Assembly: GCA_921293015.1 (NCBI GenBank) | Contig: OV121084.1 | Location: 51,991,864 to 52,055,863, forward strand | Length of the DNA stretch: 64,000 nt | Source of the DNA: Phorcus lineatus | Taxonomy: Eukaryota; Mollusca; Gastropoda; Trochida; Trochidae | Direction: 5' to 3' | In this document: in pieces, positions 35,909 through 48,400 of the stretch | Layout of the letters: every line of letters begins with the position of its first letter | How positions within the stretch are numbered: the stretch's first letter is position 1 | Notes under the pieces: generated by a model | What the model saw: the letters and a program-made list of their open reading frames with translations, nothing else | Told to the model about the DNA's origin: nothing | Databases searched by the model: none | Position numbers and translations under genes: made by a program

Positions 35909-38900
35909 TACAGTCAGAAAGTTTGATTCATCGATTTGTTTTTGTATCCGCTGACGGCACTGGAGAATAGCACAATATCATAAGCAAGAAAAACAAGATG
36001 TATTCAATTCATCATTTGCCCCTTACCTATGCATTAAAAACTGTTACCTTTTTACACAATTAGAGATTATATATAGATGTATATAGACACCCGGACAAAA
36101 GTTAAGCATCCCCTATTTTTATTTTTCGGCTGAAGTCATCTTCATATAAGACATAAGACGACGTTTCAGAAAAAGTAATTGTATTTAACGATAAAATCAT
36201 ATCAAGCAGTTAAACGAAGAAAACTACATTCAGATAATATTTTACTACTTTTGGATCTTTACATTTATAAAATTCTGGTATTTTGATGTCCAAAAACCAG
36301 CAAGGTTTAACTAAGAAATGAAACTCAATATTAAGTGTTGTTAGGAAAATTCCGTTTTGTCTGTGCACTGATCCTATTTTTAAAAACTACCTTTTAACAA
36401 AAGTCATTGCTTTCATCACTATTAACCTTCAAAACCGCAATTTTTGGAAAAAGACAATTCAGTAAATGTTGTCTAATGACTTAATCGGTTCCCCAATAAC
36501 TGTAATTATCCCCTTAGATAAAAAAAATCCCGTTTAGATAACGAATAGATCTAAAAAGAATAATAATAACTCGTATGATTGTAATCTTTTTGTCAAAATG
36601 TGTTACACAGAGGTGATATTTCAACAGTTGGTTAGTACTTACCGTAAGGCATGATAAAAGATGTTTTAATCTATGAATGTTAACTTCGTAACGTAATCTT
36701 AAACGTAAAGTTTATGATGTAGTCTCGGCAGAAGAATAATAGTAATTTTGGCAAATAAAATAGTACCAGTCGTACTTTGATAAAATTTGATCATGACATT
36801 TTCTTCTTTTTTCATTCTTTCTTCTTATTTGTCAGCAAAACAACGTTTTATATGATTTCTAACATGAGGTAATTTATTTCAAAATTGATATATTATGAAG
36901 TAATCAAATGAATATATGTTGTAACTATGTGCAACTTCATTTTAAGATAAGTACAACGTCAAACTCGCCAAACCAACAGCAGTCACATTTCATATCCGTC
37001 AACACGTTGTCTAAAGTTTTGCCATGCCCAAAACGTGTAGATTAGCTCTTTGCCAACTGAGTCGCCAATATGGCCCAGGGTGATCAGATAAGTGGAGTTT
37101 CACCAGGAAACGGTCAATTAGTGGCGATTGCGTTGAACTCTCACATTCAGCATTGTTAGAGGGAATTAAGTGTTCATCACGTTCCACTGTTTTAAGTGGT
37201 GTAGATGTCGCAAACACACAAAAGCAGAATGTCAACGATGTGAAATGTCACTGGTGTCGGCACATTAGCGGCAAGGGTAACGTTGAAGGTGTGTAGTTAT
37301 GGTACCGGAAAACAAAACATATATGTGTTATATGGATTTTTCACATCCATTCTTCAGCCTCCGTTGTTGGCATATAACGTTAATCATAGGTGTTTCATAG
37401 CATTGAAGTTGGGTTTGTTAAAGGGAATAAAAAAGAAATAACAAACAATACACAAACTATTCCACTATTTCAGACGTGATATGAACTACAAATAATGTGA
37501 TTAAAGGCCGGGATCCAAACCTCCACAAAAAACCAAGGCGGTTTAAATTGGCTTTTTTAAGGTTTAAGATGACTTATGCATTCTATCGATGCAATGAAAT
37601 ATATACAATTCTTTACAGTTGACCTGCAATCAACAATGAAAAAGTTTAGACAGCCGCTGTTGGCTTGAGTGGTGATCATGAGTAATATCGAGAGATATGC
37701 AGAAACTGTGCATTCGTTGTGTTTACGAAATATTGGTGTGCACTAGTGCGTTTAACCACAGGTTCACCTGTGAAATGATTGAAATCAGCCATTAAGCGGC
37801 TTGGGCATCTTTCATCTTTAGCATTCGGCAACGGAAATTTCCGACTGTTTTCTGAATATTAATCTGGCTCTTTATCAGAATGAATGTATTGTACGTTGCT
37901 TACAATTTACCAAGGCTCGATTAATTGGTGAAACATGTCAAATCGCAAATTATGAAGTTATCTTTCGTAAAGAAATCTCTGCATATCACAACGCATGTGG
38001 AATATAGCCAAATTGTCACTTTTGGAAACGGGTACGTTGAATAAACGTCAAGCCATTGCGATAAAGAGGTCAAACTAGAGTCAAAGGTGAACTTGACGGC
38101 TTGACGGCTTGAGTAATGGAGCCTCGTGGGATCTATAGTTGTGAGATCTTATTTTAATGAGATTGCCCTGATCGCACAACAAACTTTGATTGCATCCAAT
38201 CATGCTTTTCCATTTCTAGCCCGAGAAGTGTTCGAAGTAAAACAGGTTTACAAGCATTTGTCTGAGTTACCTCAGTGGGGAGAGTATGACACGCTTAAAG
38301 AAGCACTAAAGCTTTCGTAAATTTGCCTGGTGTAATGCCAAGGCCCAACATTAACTTATTGTACAAACTAGTAAAGATAAAGTATATTTATTGTTATTAT
38401 ATACATCAAACAAATATCTAAAAAAAATAATCAGCAATGTTTTGCCATGTTATTGAAAGGCATTCCTACTAGAGCCGATGATTGGCTTCATTTGTCGATG
38501 TTTTCCTATTTGGGCAAATGCGAACTATGAAACATCTTAGCATCGTAAGCAACCAAATACTACACTCATTTACATGATTCAGACGAATAAGATAAGCATG
38601 GATAAATGACGAATACGGATATACGTCCCCCTTTCAACAAAAGAACCTGATGAGACTCTCTTTTGAAACACTGGATATTTTGCTAAGAACAAACGTTATC
38701 ATGTCATGTGATCGAATGGAGAAGACTATTACGGATAAAGTTCATATTACTCATATCGTATGTACGCAAGCTGCCGCCCAGTTCAAGTCAATGACAATGC
38801 AAACAAATGCCAAAAGGTCGAGACATTGGGAGGATGGCTCTGGGGAAATGATAAATTAAAGCTTTGTAATATGAAGATAGCATGTCTATATATTTCAGTG

Positions 38901-39142
38901 TATAAATTAGCATTATTGGAAACTGGATCAGAAGGGGTTGGTCTATTGCAAGGTAGTTATATAGGACCTTGTTTATTGTGTAAATACATTTAATGTGCAT
39001 CTGAAGAGAAACCTGCAGTTACCCCTCCCGCTGAATGGACAATGGGTGATTAAACATCCGGATGCAATTACTGTGTCCCACTCATGACAATCCATAGTGT
39101 TTGGAGTTTGTGCACGGACAAATTATCTTAGTTGAGCTCACA

Positions 39143-40201
39143 ATGGACGAGACAATGCATGCTGAAATAAATGCTACAAATTCCACACTTGGTGAGTTAA
39201 ATGAGAAGCGAAGACATCTGTTGATGCCAGTGACAATATTTCTCGCCGTCATCATTACAACAGGTATTTTAGGGAACTCGTTTGTGGTCTACATCTATGG
39301 ACGACGATACTGCAAGAATGCCGCCATATTTTTTATATTGACGCTTGGATATACACATCTTGTGAGCTGTTGCTTAATTGCATATGATATATACAATCTT
39401 GTGAATCCATTGCTAAATCATATTCAAAGTCTTTGTAACAACATGAGGTTTCTTCAAACATTTTGTGGAACCTATTCTGTGTTGATTATTGTCTGCCTTG
39501 CCATTGACAGGGCCCTTATTTCACTCAAACCTTCTGCGATGTTGAGTGAAAAACAAGCAAAGGCGCTCATAATCGTAATGTTCTGTTTGTCACTCGCAGT
39601 AACCTGGCCCAGACTGTTTCTGAGAGCGAAGACGTCAAAAGATGGTGACATTGACGACATGAGAAAGGGATGTGACGTCACTTATTTTAGAAACGGAACT
39701 CTGTATTCGGTATATTACGAAATCCTGTTATGTTTAACATATACAATCTGTGTGTTTACGTGTTTGGCTGTGTATGTACTCATTGCTTTCAACAAATGCT
39801 GCAGAAGGCTTTTCTTTTCAAGAGATGATCCTAGAAATTCGTTGACGAGAAAGAAATTCGAACGTGTTTTGATTACAAGAGCGTTGGAAAGTATGAAGGT
39901 AGGGCTACTGAACGGGGAGACAACAATGTGCAAAGTGAAGATTCATCATGGACGCTTTACGGTGATAATATGCCTTGTGACATTCCTAACCTTTGCGAGT
40001 TATGTCCCTTTCCTCTGTGTTAAATACCTACGTTATACAAGTCGATGGTTTGCGTCCTCGCCACCAACAGATTTCCTAGTTTATGATTTTTGTGCTAATT
40101 TTTACTTCGTGAACTACATGATCTGTCCAATCATTTACTGTTTCCTTGATAGAAGCTTATGCCATGAGGTACTGAGTTGTATTAAGAAAGCAAAAAAGTA
40201 A
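39143..40201 (+). CDS. Divergent class A G protein-coupled receptor, paralog of the receptor at 27.5 kb
   Basis: The 352-codon frame starts at the first in-frame ATG after an in-frame TAG (39095), in a strong context (CACAATGG). Seven hydrophobic segments are visible. It shares with the 27.5-kb receptor the TM1 pattern VTIFL...GILGNS, the TM4 string IVMFxxxLxxxWPxLFL, loop-2 Cys177 and a loop-3 pattern E..I.RA. Key class A residues are altered: TM2 Asp is His (LTLGYTH), DRY is DRA (122-124), NPxxY is CPIIY (328-332), and TM6 has SYVP in place of CWxP. Loop 3 is much shorter. N-glycosylation sites NAT and NST lie near the N-terminus. The frame is intact, so this is not an obvious pseudogene. 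Ligand unknown. Confidence 0.82.
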   Translation: MDETMHAEINATNSTLGELNEKRRHLLMPVTIFLAVIITTGILGNSFVVYIYGRRYCKNAAIFFILTLGYTHLVSCCLIAYDIYNLVNPLLNHIQSLCNNMRFLQTFCGTYSVLIIVCLAIDRALISLKPSAMLSEKQAKALIIVMFCLSLAVTWPRLFLRAKTSKDGDIDDMRKGCDVTYFRNGTLYSVYYEILLCLTYTICVFTCLAVYVLIAFNKCCRRLFFSRDDPRNSLTRKKFERVLITRALESMKVGLLNGETTMCKVKIHHGRFTVIICLVTFLTFASYVPFLCVKYLRYTSRWFASSPPTDFLVYDFCANFYFVNYMICPIIYCFLDRSLCHEVLSCIKKAKK

Positions 40202-40344
40202 ACCTGATTGATCGTAAATTGTGGGTGTTAAATTGATATAAGTTTATTTAATTGCTGTAAATGATTTAACAAGTAAGAAAAAGCTGTACGAGTGAAGACA
40301 CTATATATTAAATGATAAGCAATGTTCACGATCAAAAAAGTAAA

Positions 40345-40350
40345 AATAAA
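40345..40350 (+). other. Candidate polyadenylation signal of receptor 2
   Basis: AATAAA lies about 145 bases after the stop codon, in an A-rich stretch. Position fits a short 3' UTR. Confidence 0.4.
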
Positions 40351-43300
40351 AATCCTGAACATACCAGTATAATAACACAGAAATTGTTAAATCATTCTAA
40401 TTCAAACCATTTTTTTGTCAGGTGTTTTTCAACCTGGCTCTTCTGTTCAAAGGTCAACTAAGGACATCTGTTGTAAAATGAGCAAGCTCACAGAAACACA
40501 GAACTTCAAGAAATTTGATAAAAGTTTAGTTTATTGAGCTACACAAGTACATATAGAGTAGCTACTGTGTAATGCATGTCATGGGAGGCTATATAATCAA
40601 CAAGACGATCATATCAGTGAACTTGTAACTAACTAACTGCAGCTCCCTACAAAACTGAGCACTGGTCAAAGGCTGTTTGCCTTCAGGCACAGCCCCTACA
40701 GCATACTGAGTGAAGTGGACATAAAATCCCCCAGCTATAACAAAACATTATTTGTTAATACAGAATAAACTAGATGAGAATAAAAGTGCATTTTCTTATC
40801 TTGACAGTTTCTTATTAAAATGTTAAAAATGTTTACATAAAGGTTTCTGATAAAGATTTTCATCTATCAGATTGCTGACAGATTTTACTGTTTCCAATTA
40901 ATGAACTTGTAACTTGTAATTGTAACGCTATATTGTACAACTGAAAATACTATTAAAGTAAGAAAAACACTCCATGTCAAATAAATGACCTTGCAATTCA
41001 ATAATCTGATTAGATTTTAAGTATTTCCTAATGAACAAACATTCTGCTTTAAAGACTATCATATTGTATTAATAGTAAACAATCTGTTTTACCTCCTAAA
41101 TGTATTTCTGGGATGTTACACACTGTTCCCATTATAATACAAGATTTCTAATTAGTTAAATCAATACTAGAAAACAAAGATACAGAACATAAACCTATTT
41201 GATTGTTAAAACATATTTAGATAGTATATTTCAGTAAACTAATATGTTCTATAACTACTGAGTAGCAAGGGATCAGTTACACTGGGGTTAAGTCCGGACA
41301 TATTGCACTAGGTGAGGTACACGACTCATGAGTTCCACAACTATCACTCTGTATATTCTACATAACCTACACAAGTCTACACCTCAACCCACACAGCCAC
41401 AGGCTCCGACAGATCATCTAAACCCTGATGTAACTTTATTAACAGACATCTGCAAAATTCGAGATGTTGTAATCCAAAAACAAGATCTTTGTTTAAAAAT
41501 TAACAATGAGAATGTCTTTAGATGTTTTAAAAATAAAAATATATAAACTTTTCATTTATATTTGTGGCTGGTATGTATGATGTAATGTTTGTCTTAGGAA
41601 GTTTGGTAAACATGTTCAATTGGTTTGTGGTACAGAGTGAAAAAGGGATTGTCTTAAGTTATTTCATAAGGTGTAAAAACAATAAGTAATTTGATTTTAT
41701 CGTTTGATGCTAAAACACAAAACAAACAATGCGTATATTTTAGTAACAATATCATAACAAGTTCATATGCCGTAAGTCTTTTAGTTTGGATTCAAGGATA
41801 CAATCATGAGATAGGAGAAAGAAATAACAAAGTATAAAACACAAAAATGATTCATAACAAGATTAGTCAAACCATGACACTAGAAATGAAAACAAAGGTA
41901 AAACAGGTAAATTTGGTTAATTCATATGTAATATATCACAGACAATGGTACAAAGCATACAAAATGAGGATCAGAAAATATACTCAACAAAAACTGAAGG
42001 ACCAACCCTGATATTTCATATTTTATATATTGTATGCCATCAAATCATTCAGTTTTGAGAATTTCGGTGGTCTATAATTTTTTCCATTGAGTATAAAGGA
42101 AGATGAGCAGAAAGATGAAACATACACGTTGTCATGGAAACTGCTATATAAATACCATGTCATATATTGACAGAAATATTTTTAAAAATAAATAAAACTG
42201 TGAAAAAAAAGAATAAAGTGTTTTGCACTTAAGGTGAAAAGTATTTAACTCATATCACTTTCAGTAGAGAAAGGCAGACACTTGAGTGAATCTTTTTGTC
42301 ATCATTACCTGTCTTTTCTTTTGTGGATTTGCCATTTATTCAAGTATATTTCCTGATTTTGTCTCATCAGAACATTAGCTTATGATATCCCAGAAACAAA
42401 TCAATTTCTTATTTAGAAATCCTTATTATGTTAGACTCCAAGAATAAAAATAATTTTAAAGAAAGAATCTTTATATAAGTGTCGTGAGTCAGTAATTGTT
42501 ACCGTGAGCATGTGAAGTAAGCTTCAAAATTAACCAGCCTTATTCAACATCCTGTTGGCACTTATATCTCTAAAAGTATAAGTAAAAATGACTGAATTTA
42601 TCACCTTAATAATTTAACAGGAAATTACTATTTATGAAGTATAATAAGAAATGTTTTCCTGGTAAACAAAGAGTTGTCAGTGCTAAAATCTATGGATAAA
42701 TAGTTGTCATCTATGCAAACAGCAAGGAGTGTTTTCAGTGGAGTATCAATAAAAACAAAAACAAAATAGAAACATAACAAAACAAGGTATAAAATGCATA
42801 ATGACTTGCTGTTAGATATCAAACCAAAATGTAGAGTTGAGATTGTTTCATAGAAACTTTGAAGCAGTCCGTTGCGAAAAGTCCTGAAGAAACAGATGCA
42901 TAACATATTTTCAGCTTTTCCATGTAATCTAAACGTACACCTTACATCCATGTTTCAACAGATGCAAATTTTCTTGGATAAGTTATGATATATTATACGG
43001 CAAGATACGTCATTCTTAAGTCATTCGCAAAAAATCTGAATGATATTTCATGACATTTCAACTTACTTTGATAAGTTACAAACACATTTTGAATTAACAT
43101 CGACAAAGAAATAATTTTCACTTTCATAATAACAAAAAATACACAAAATACTTCACACATCATAAAAAGCACCAAATATGTAATCTAGGGAAATTCGTTC
43201 GCACTCATAAATATAAATATGTAAAGTAAATGCAAAAAAATTTAACAAACTCTATATGCAAAACAAGGATAATCCAAAAAAACTATCTGTAGAGTAGCAG

Positions 43301-45479
43301 AGCACAGAGTATCATCCTGCAACTGAGTAAACTTAAAACAATTAAAAAACAAATACTGATGAAAAAAATAATGCTGATTTTGATTGTACACAATGAATGA
43401 TATTAAAGCTTAAATATTGGTTTTGCTACATTGTAAGTGCTAATGAGTGGTTAATTAAAGAAGAAAAAGATGAAATAGGAAAATAACACGAGAAGGATAT
43501 GTGTGAGATCAGTTGTCTAATTAAAATGTTAAATTTACCGGTAATCAAAAATCCATACATATTTAAACAGAGATTTTTGAAATACCAAAACATAACGAAA
43601 CTGTAAAAAAAATTCAATTAAATTTCACTGACCTTAATTCTACTGTGTTTTGGCTTGTTTCACAAATGGCTGCTTTGAATTTTAAATAATGAACAAATTG
43701 CTTTTCTACTGGAATGCTTAAACTAGTTTGAATTTAAACACAAACTATCAACAATCAAGATACTTTTCAGCAGAACCGTCACTATAACTAAAAAAAAGCA
43801 GACTGTTACTTGAATATTTTTCAAGATAAGAATGGTGACTGAAATGTTGTCACAATCTTTTTTATATCAGCTGGAAAAACAGTCTAGAATAGCATAAATG
43901 TTCTCATAAGCTACCTATGAAACTATTTGACCTATTGGTTTTCTGAAAAGAACGTTTTAGTGTTTAGTTTTATATCTGTCATATTCAATGTTTAGGATTT
44001 TCCTTATTTACTTCGTTATAGTTAAAAAATATGATAAAACATAATAATTAGTGAATTCTCAAAAACAAACATTCACATTTTAACAACATTCACTACAATT
44101 AATTTTCTCAAGACATTAACATGTTCAAAGTTAGTTGGCTTGTGCAAATGTGTGAGAATTTTCTTTCACTATAACTAAAGCTTTAACTATTGACCTTTTA
44201 CACCTATCTACATATATACACAAAACATACAAATAGTCCTTCCCTTCAAGATCGCTGTTAGTATCACAAGGCCAGTGAAAGTCATACAGAAAGTAGACTC
44301 AAATGTATTTGATTACTACCTAGTAAGGATCTTATCAGGATCATTGTTTTACTGGATCATTATTGGCATAGCTTAGGATCATATAAGGATCCTGACTGGA
44401 TCATACAGGGATTACACTGGGATCATGTTGAGAACATCTAAAGCTAATGACAATCTAAACACAACTATAAGATCTTAATCTCTAAAACATCAAATGATTA
44501 TCAAAAGGTTTTACAAGGCCCCATGTCAATTTATTTACTACATTTTTTACACCAAATGGACACCTTTTTGTGTAAGTACTTTGCCAATTGAGGCTAAATT
44601 CTTCCAACAGAGCTGCTCACTGTGCCAAGTTTTCTATCAAAGGGAGATAACTCATGACTCCCTCTTGACACTGCGACCACTACCAAAGTTAATAGCTACA
44701 TCAAGAAGAGGTGACTCTGGTCCACCATTACTTCACATTTTCCCATGACACTCAGAGAGACAAACACCTTAAATATAACAAGTTTTCCTCTCAATCAATG
44801 CTCACAGGAATCTATAAACAATGCTTGCAAGCTCAATGGAGGTAAACAAACAAATATTTTTAGTAGTTTTTCAATTTCAAACCGTGAAACTTGTTAACAC
44901 TGTGCATATCTCACTACCAGATACTCTAAGGTATTTTTTGTAACAACAACAACTCTTTGTACAATTCACAACACAATTTCAATTTCCTAAGCTTGTCTGA
45001 AAATTGATTACAATTTTCAGGCTTCTACTTTCAATCCTACAGCATTTCATTGACACAAGAATATCCACATAAAATGCCCCTCTTCCACAGGAGACAGCAA
45101 ATACCTAACCAACCAACTTATTCAATCAAATTGTATTGACAATGATATCCACTTTTATACATAAACATCGCCTTAAACAAGTTCAAATGCATGTATCTAC
45201 CAATGAACTGAGCTAACAGACCAGGTGAATCATTATGCATGAAGTTCCAGTAATCTACACCTATTACAGAGTCATTGTAAATCATATTCTTTGTCCACTG
45301 AAGTATTTTTTCTCATGACCTTCTTGAAACTCTACATGCCACATGAGATAATATTTATATGTGTTGAGTGGTCTACAATTGTCATCCGGCATAAACATGT
45401 AGAATTTGTATACATCAATTTCATACCACGTTTCACATTTATTTTCTAACTTCTATCCACACACTAAAATTGTTAAGGT
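40351..45479. other. Interval between convergent genes; probable stonin 3' UTR at its right end
   Basis: No coding sequence is recognised on either strand. AATAAA for the minus-strand stonin gene occurs at 45438-45443, 40 bases after its stop, and many more TTTATT strings occur further left, so 3' UTR length cannot be fixed. A cluster of AGGATCAT/GGATCAT motifs lies at 44325-44415. The rest is AT-rich simple sequence. Confidence 0.5.
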
Positions 45480-48400
45480 CTATTCACTTCCTTTTTCCGA
45501 TTCCGTTTCATTGATGTGCTCTATTTCCACGGTGTACTCATACTTGGCGAGGTATCGGACCCACTTCTCTGGCGGGTTGGGGTTGGAGACGGAGATGGAC
45601 CGGATCTGAGCCTTGGAGACCGTACATGCCGGCATCGTGAATTCCACATGGGCGTTAGACTCGTACTTCTCCGGGACCTCGTCGTGGGGTCCGAGGTCCA
45701 ACCTCAGCACAAAAAGGTGACTCTTGTATGCCCCTGAAGATAGATGAGCCCAATGTTTAGAATTATGTCAAATGCATTGCATTATGAAAATTTTATACAA
45801 CAGTAATAAGCAATAGCAGTTTATGCCAGTTCAAAACTAATCAGGTGACCTTGCATTCCTGCCAATCAGCAATGAGGTTATGAAACCATTGTCATCTAAG
45901 CAGGATTGTGATTGGTATAGCCATTATGGAAGATTACAGCCCAGTTCACTTGACTTGACTCATATGAAGCATTACTCATAATAAGAAATGAAAAGGGTTA
46001 CAAGTGTAGGGTTGGTCTGATTATAATGAGATTGAATAGATAAATCCTTGGCAATTTAAAAAACAATTCATTTCTAAAAGGTACATAATTTGAAAAGAAA
46101 GGTTCTTTTTGGGTAGGTGGGGACACATCTTTCTTAGGATTCACTGAAACAGTAGCAAAAAAGTTGAATAAAAATCAAATGAGTATGATAAGAGTTGAGA
46201 AAGCATGGATGTTTGGAAAATATGATTATTTTGTCCACATATCAATAAACATAAAAATACACAAATAAAACTAATGAGAAAACAAGATAAAGTGGAAAAT
46301 CTTAAGAATATATCATAAAGGATATGGAGAGGTGATCAAAGATTTTGTAAAGCCATAGAGATTACACTTGTATAATTATGGTGCTATCTACATTAGTAGT
46401 AGCCTGTATTTCTTCAATTGTAGAGTTTAGAAAAACAAAATGGAAAAATGTTCAGCAACTACTTTTCTGTTATAGTTTGGAAACACAAAATGATATTTCT
46501 ATATGTGGTTATTATAAAGTCTTTATTTCTCGCTCAAGTGCCCTTTGAAGGTAGCCATCTTCCACTTTTATAAGTTCATTTTATTCTCAAGAAATCATAT
46601 TGTCAAAATGTGCTTTGTCTAGCACTGTTTAAGCATATCCACAAATCATTAATATTATATAAGTGCTTCTTAGATTTAAAGTGATAAATTCTTGGACCCT
46701 AACATGAGGGATTATTGTATTTTAGAATAATAATTTTATCTCCGATTAAATGAAATATCTCAATCATTACATGAAATATTGATGCAAAGTGAAGAGCTGA
46801 CATGCATGATAAGTGTGATCATGTCAAGACTCTTCCACAAGCTCCAGATAAGGTTTTTTAAGAGTGGGTTTGATACTAACTTCTTTGACATCTTGTGGGA
46901 ATTTGCCAAATTGAAGTTGGTATTCATATTTTTTATAACTACTATATTTTACACGATTGAGTATCCAGTCTAAAGCATTCTGCAGATTACTTAAATTGAG
47001 AAAGAAAGATTCAGTGTCACTATAGTATGTAGCATTTTATCATATTGGTGAGATACGAAAACATTTTGCTGCTTTACAAAAGTTATCACATCATGATACA
47101 TCGTGTTAAAAAAATGCAAGAAATAAGACTCCAGTTGTTTATTTATCTTTGGAATTATCAAGGAACAGTTTCATCACTGCAATGTGTGTAGTTCGTAGAT
47201 GCTGCTAAAAAATAAACATGTACGTAAACTCTTAAAATGTTAGTGTTTTTATTATATTGTGTGTGTAATACTCGATGAATTCCAGATTGATCTATATCAT
47301 TTGTAAAATATTCATTAAGAAACCGATTTCCTTAAATTCACGTGGAAATAAAACTAACTCACAATGTAATATATGTTTTATACAACATTATACATTACCA
47401 TTTTAGCTGTTGAATAAAAAATGAGAAGCCATTCTGAGTTTTGGTGTTATAAAAATCATTTCCCTGTTACATGGTAATAACAATTAAGGGTTTTGTCACT
47501 GGTTAGGTAAACTATCTTTGATTATTCTTGAATCTACAGATAAAAGGCTTATATTGTCAGGAAAGGGTAAAAAATAAACACTCCCGTTCATATTTCTTCA
47601 CCCCTAATGAGCTGAATGATTTAAGCCTACTTCAAATAGAACCATTTATACGTTCATTGAGATCTGGATTACTGGTAAGGACATTCTTTATCCCTGAATG
47701 ACCAGGGCTTTGTTAGAAGTATGATATAGCCATGCACAGGGATCCGGCAAATTATTATGAAAGGATCTCCGTTTCAAAGAGCGTTATCAATATTACTTAG
47801 TCACATTTATGCCAGACCTTGGAGAATACCAGGCCCTACCAAAGATGTCACTTCCTATATACAGCATATGCAGGTACACAGCAAACTGTGTAAGGAACAT
47901 GAAAATGGAGAATTAATGATAAGGAAGACCAACCATGACTTAAGCTTGATATTCTGTCAAATTAAACAGAAGAATGTACCTGAAATCAAGAGACCAAAGT
48001 AATATGCCTATTGATTACTAAAGATGTAACCTACAGTATACAGCATTACCACATATAAGTCAAACTTGGTGAGGAACATGTGAAATGTGGACTGTATAAC
48101 AGGGTCTCAAGGTAAAAAAAACAAACTATGACTGAAGTTTGATATTGTACAGTGTGTCAGAAGTAAAAGATACCTAGAATTAGAAACATGCTTATTTATG
48201 ACAGAGTTTGATCTCCAATACTGAAAAAAGTACACCACACAAACCTCCTCATTTACAGAGCTGAATCTATCTCCCCTTTGAAAATTTTGGCATCAAGAAC
48301 CGCTGTTCCTGATTTTTAGTTCTTTTTCACTAAATAACGTAAAGTAAGAAAAGTGTCTAGAAAATTCCCACTGCGATCTTTAAAACTTGATTTATTATAA

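Larger units (their letters stand above)
28951..39100. other. Intergenic stretch between the two receptor genes
   Basis: About 10 kb of AT-rich sequence. No open frame has a recognisable domain; the longest, 136 codons at 31390-31800, has no family signature. Content that can be named: a possible SINE-like fragment at 31090-31205, a hAT-like MITE remnant at 32033-32195, a short direct repeat at 33001-33059, dispersed repeat copy B at 33979-34400, foldback element copy 2 near 35.8 kb, and a Tc1/mariner-like end string (ACCCGGACAAAAGTTAAGCA) at about 36090 without a visible partner. Confidence 0.55.

Noticed and set aside
36080..36125. Tc1/mariner-type element end
   Set aside because: Only one end-like string was seen; no inverted partner or transposase nearby, so no element is claimed.
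39101..39103. TTG as the start of the second receptor
   Set aside because: Not an ATG in a eukaryotic gene; ATG at 39143 has a strong context and precedes TM1 properly.
44325..44415. Cluster of GGATCAT motifs as a regulatory array
   Set aside because: Spacing is irregular and the surrounding sequence is simple; best read as decayed short tandem duplication.
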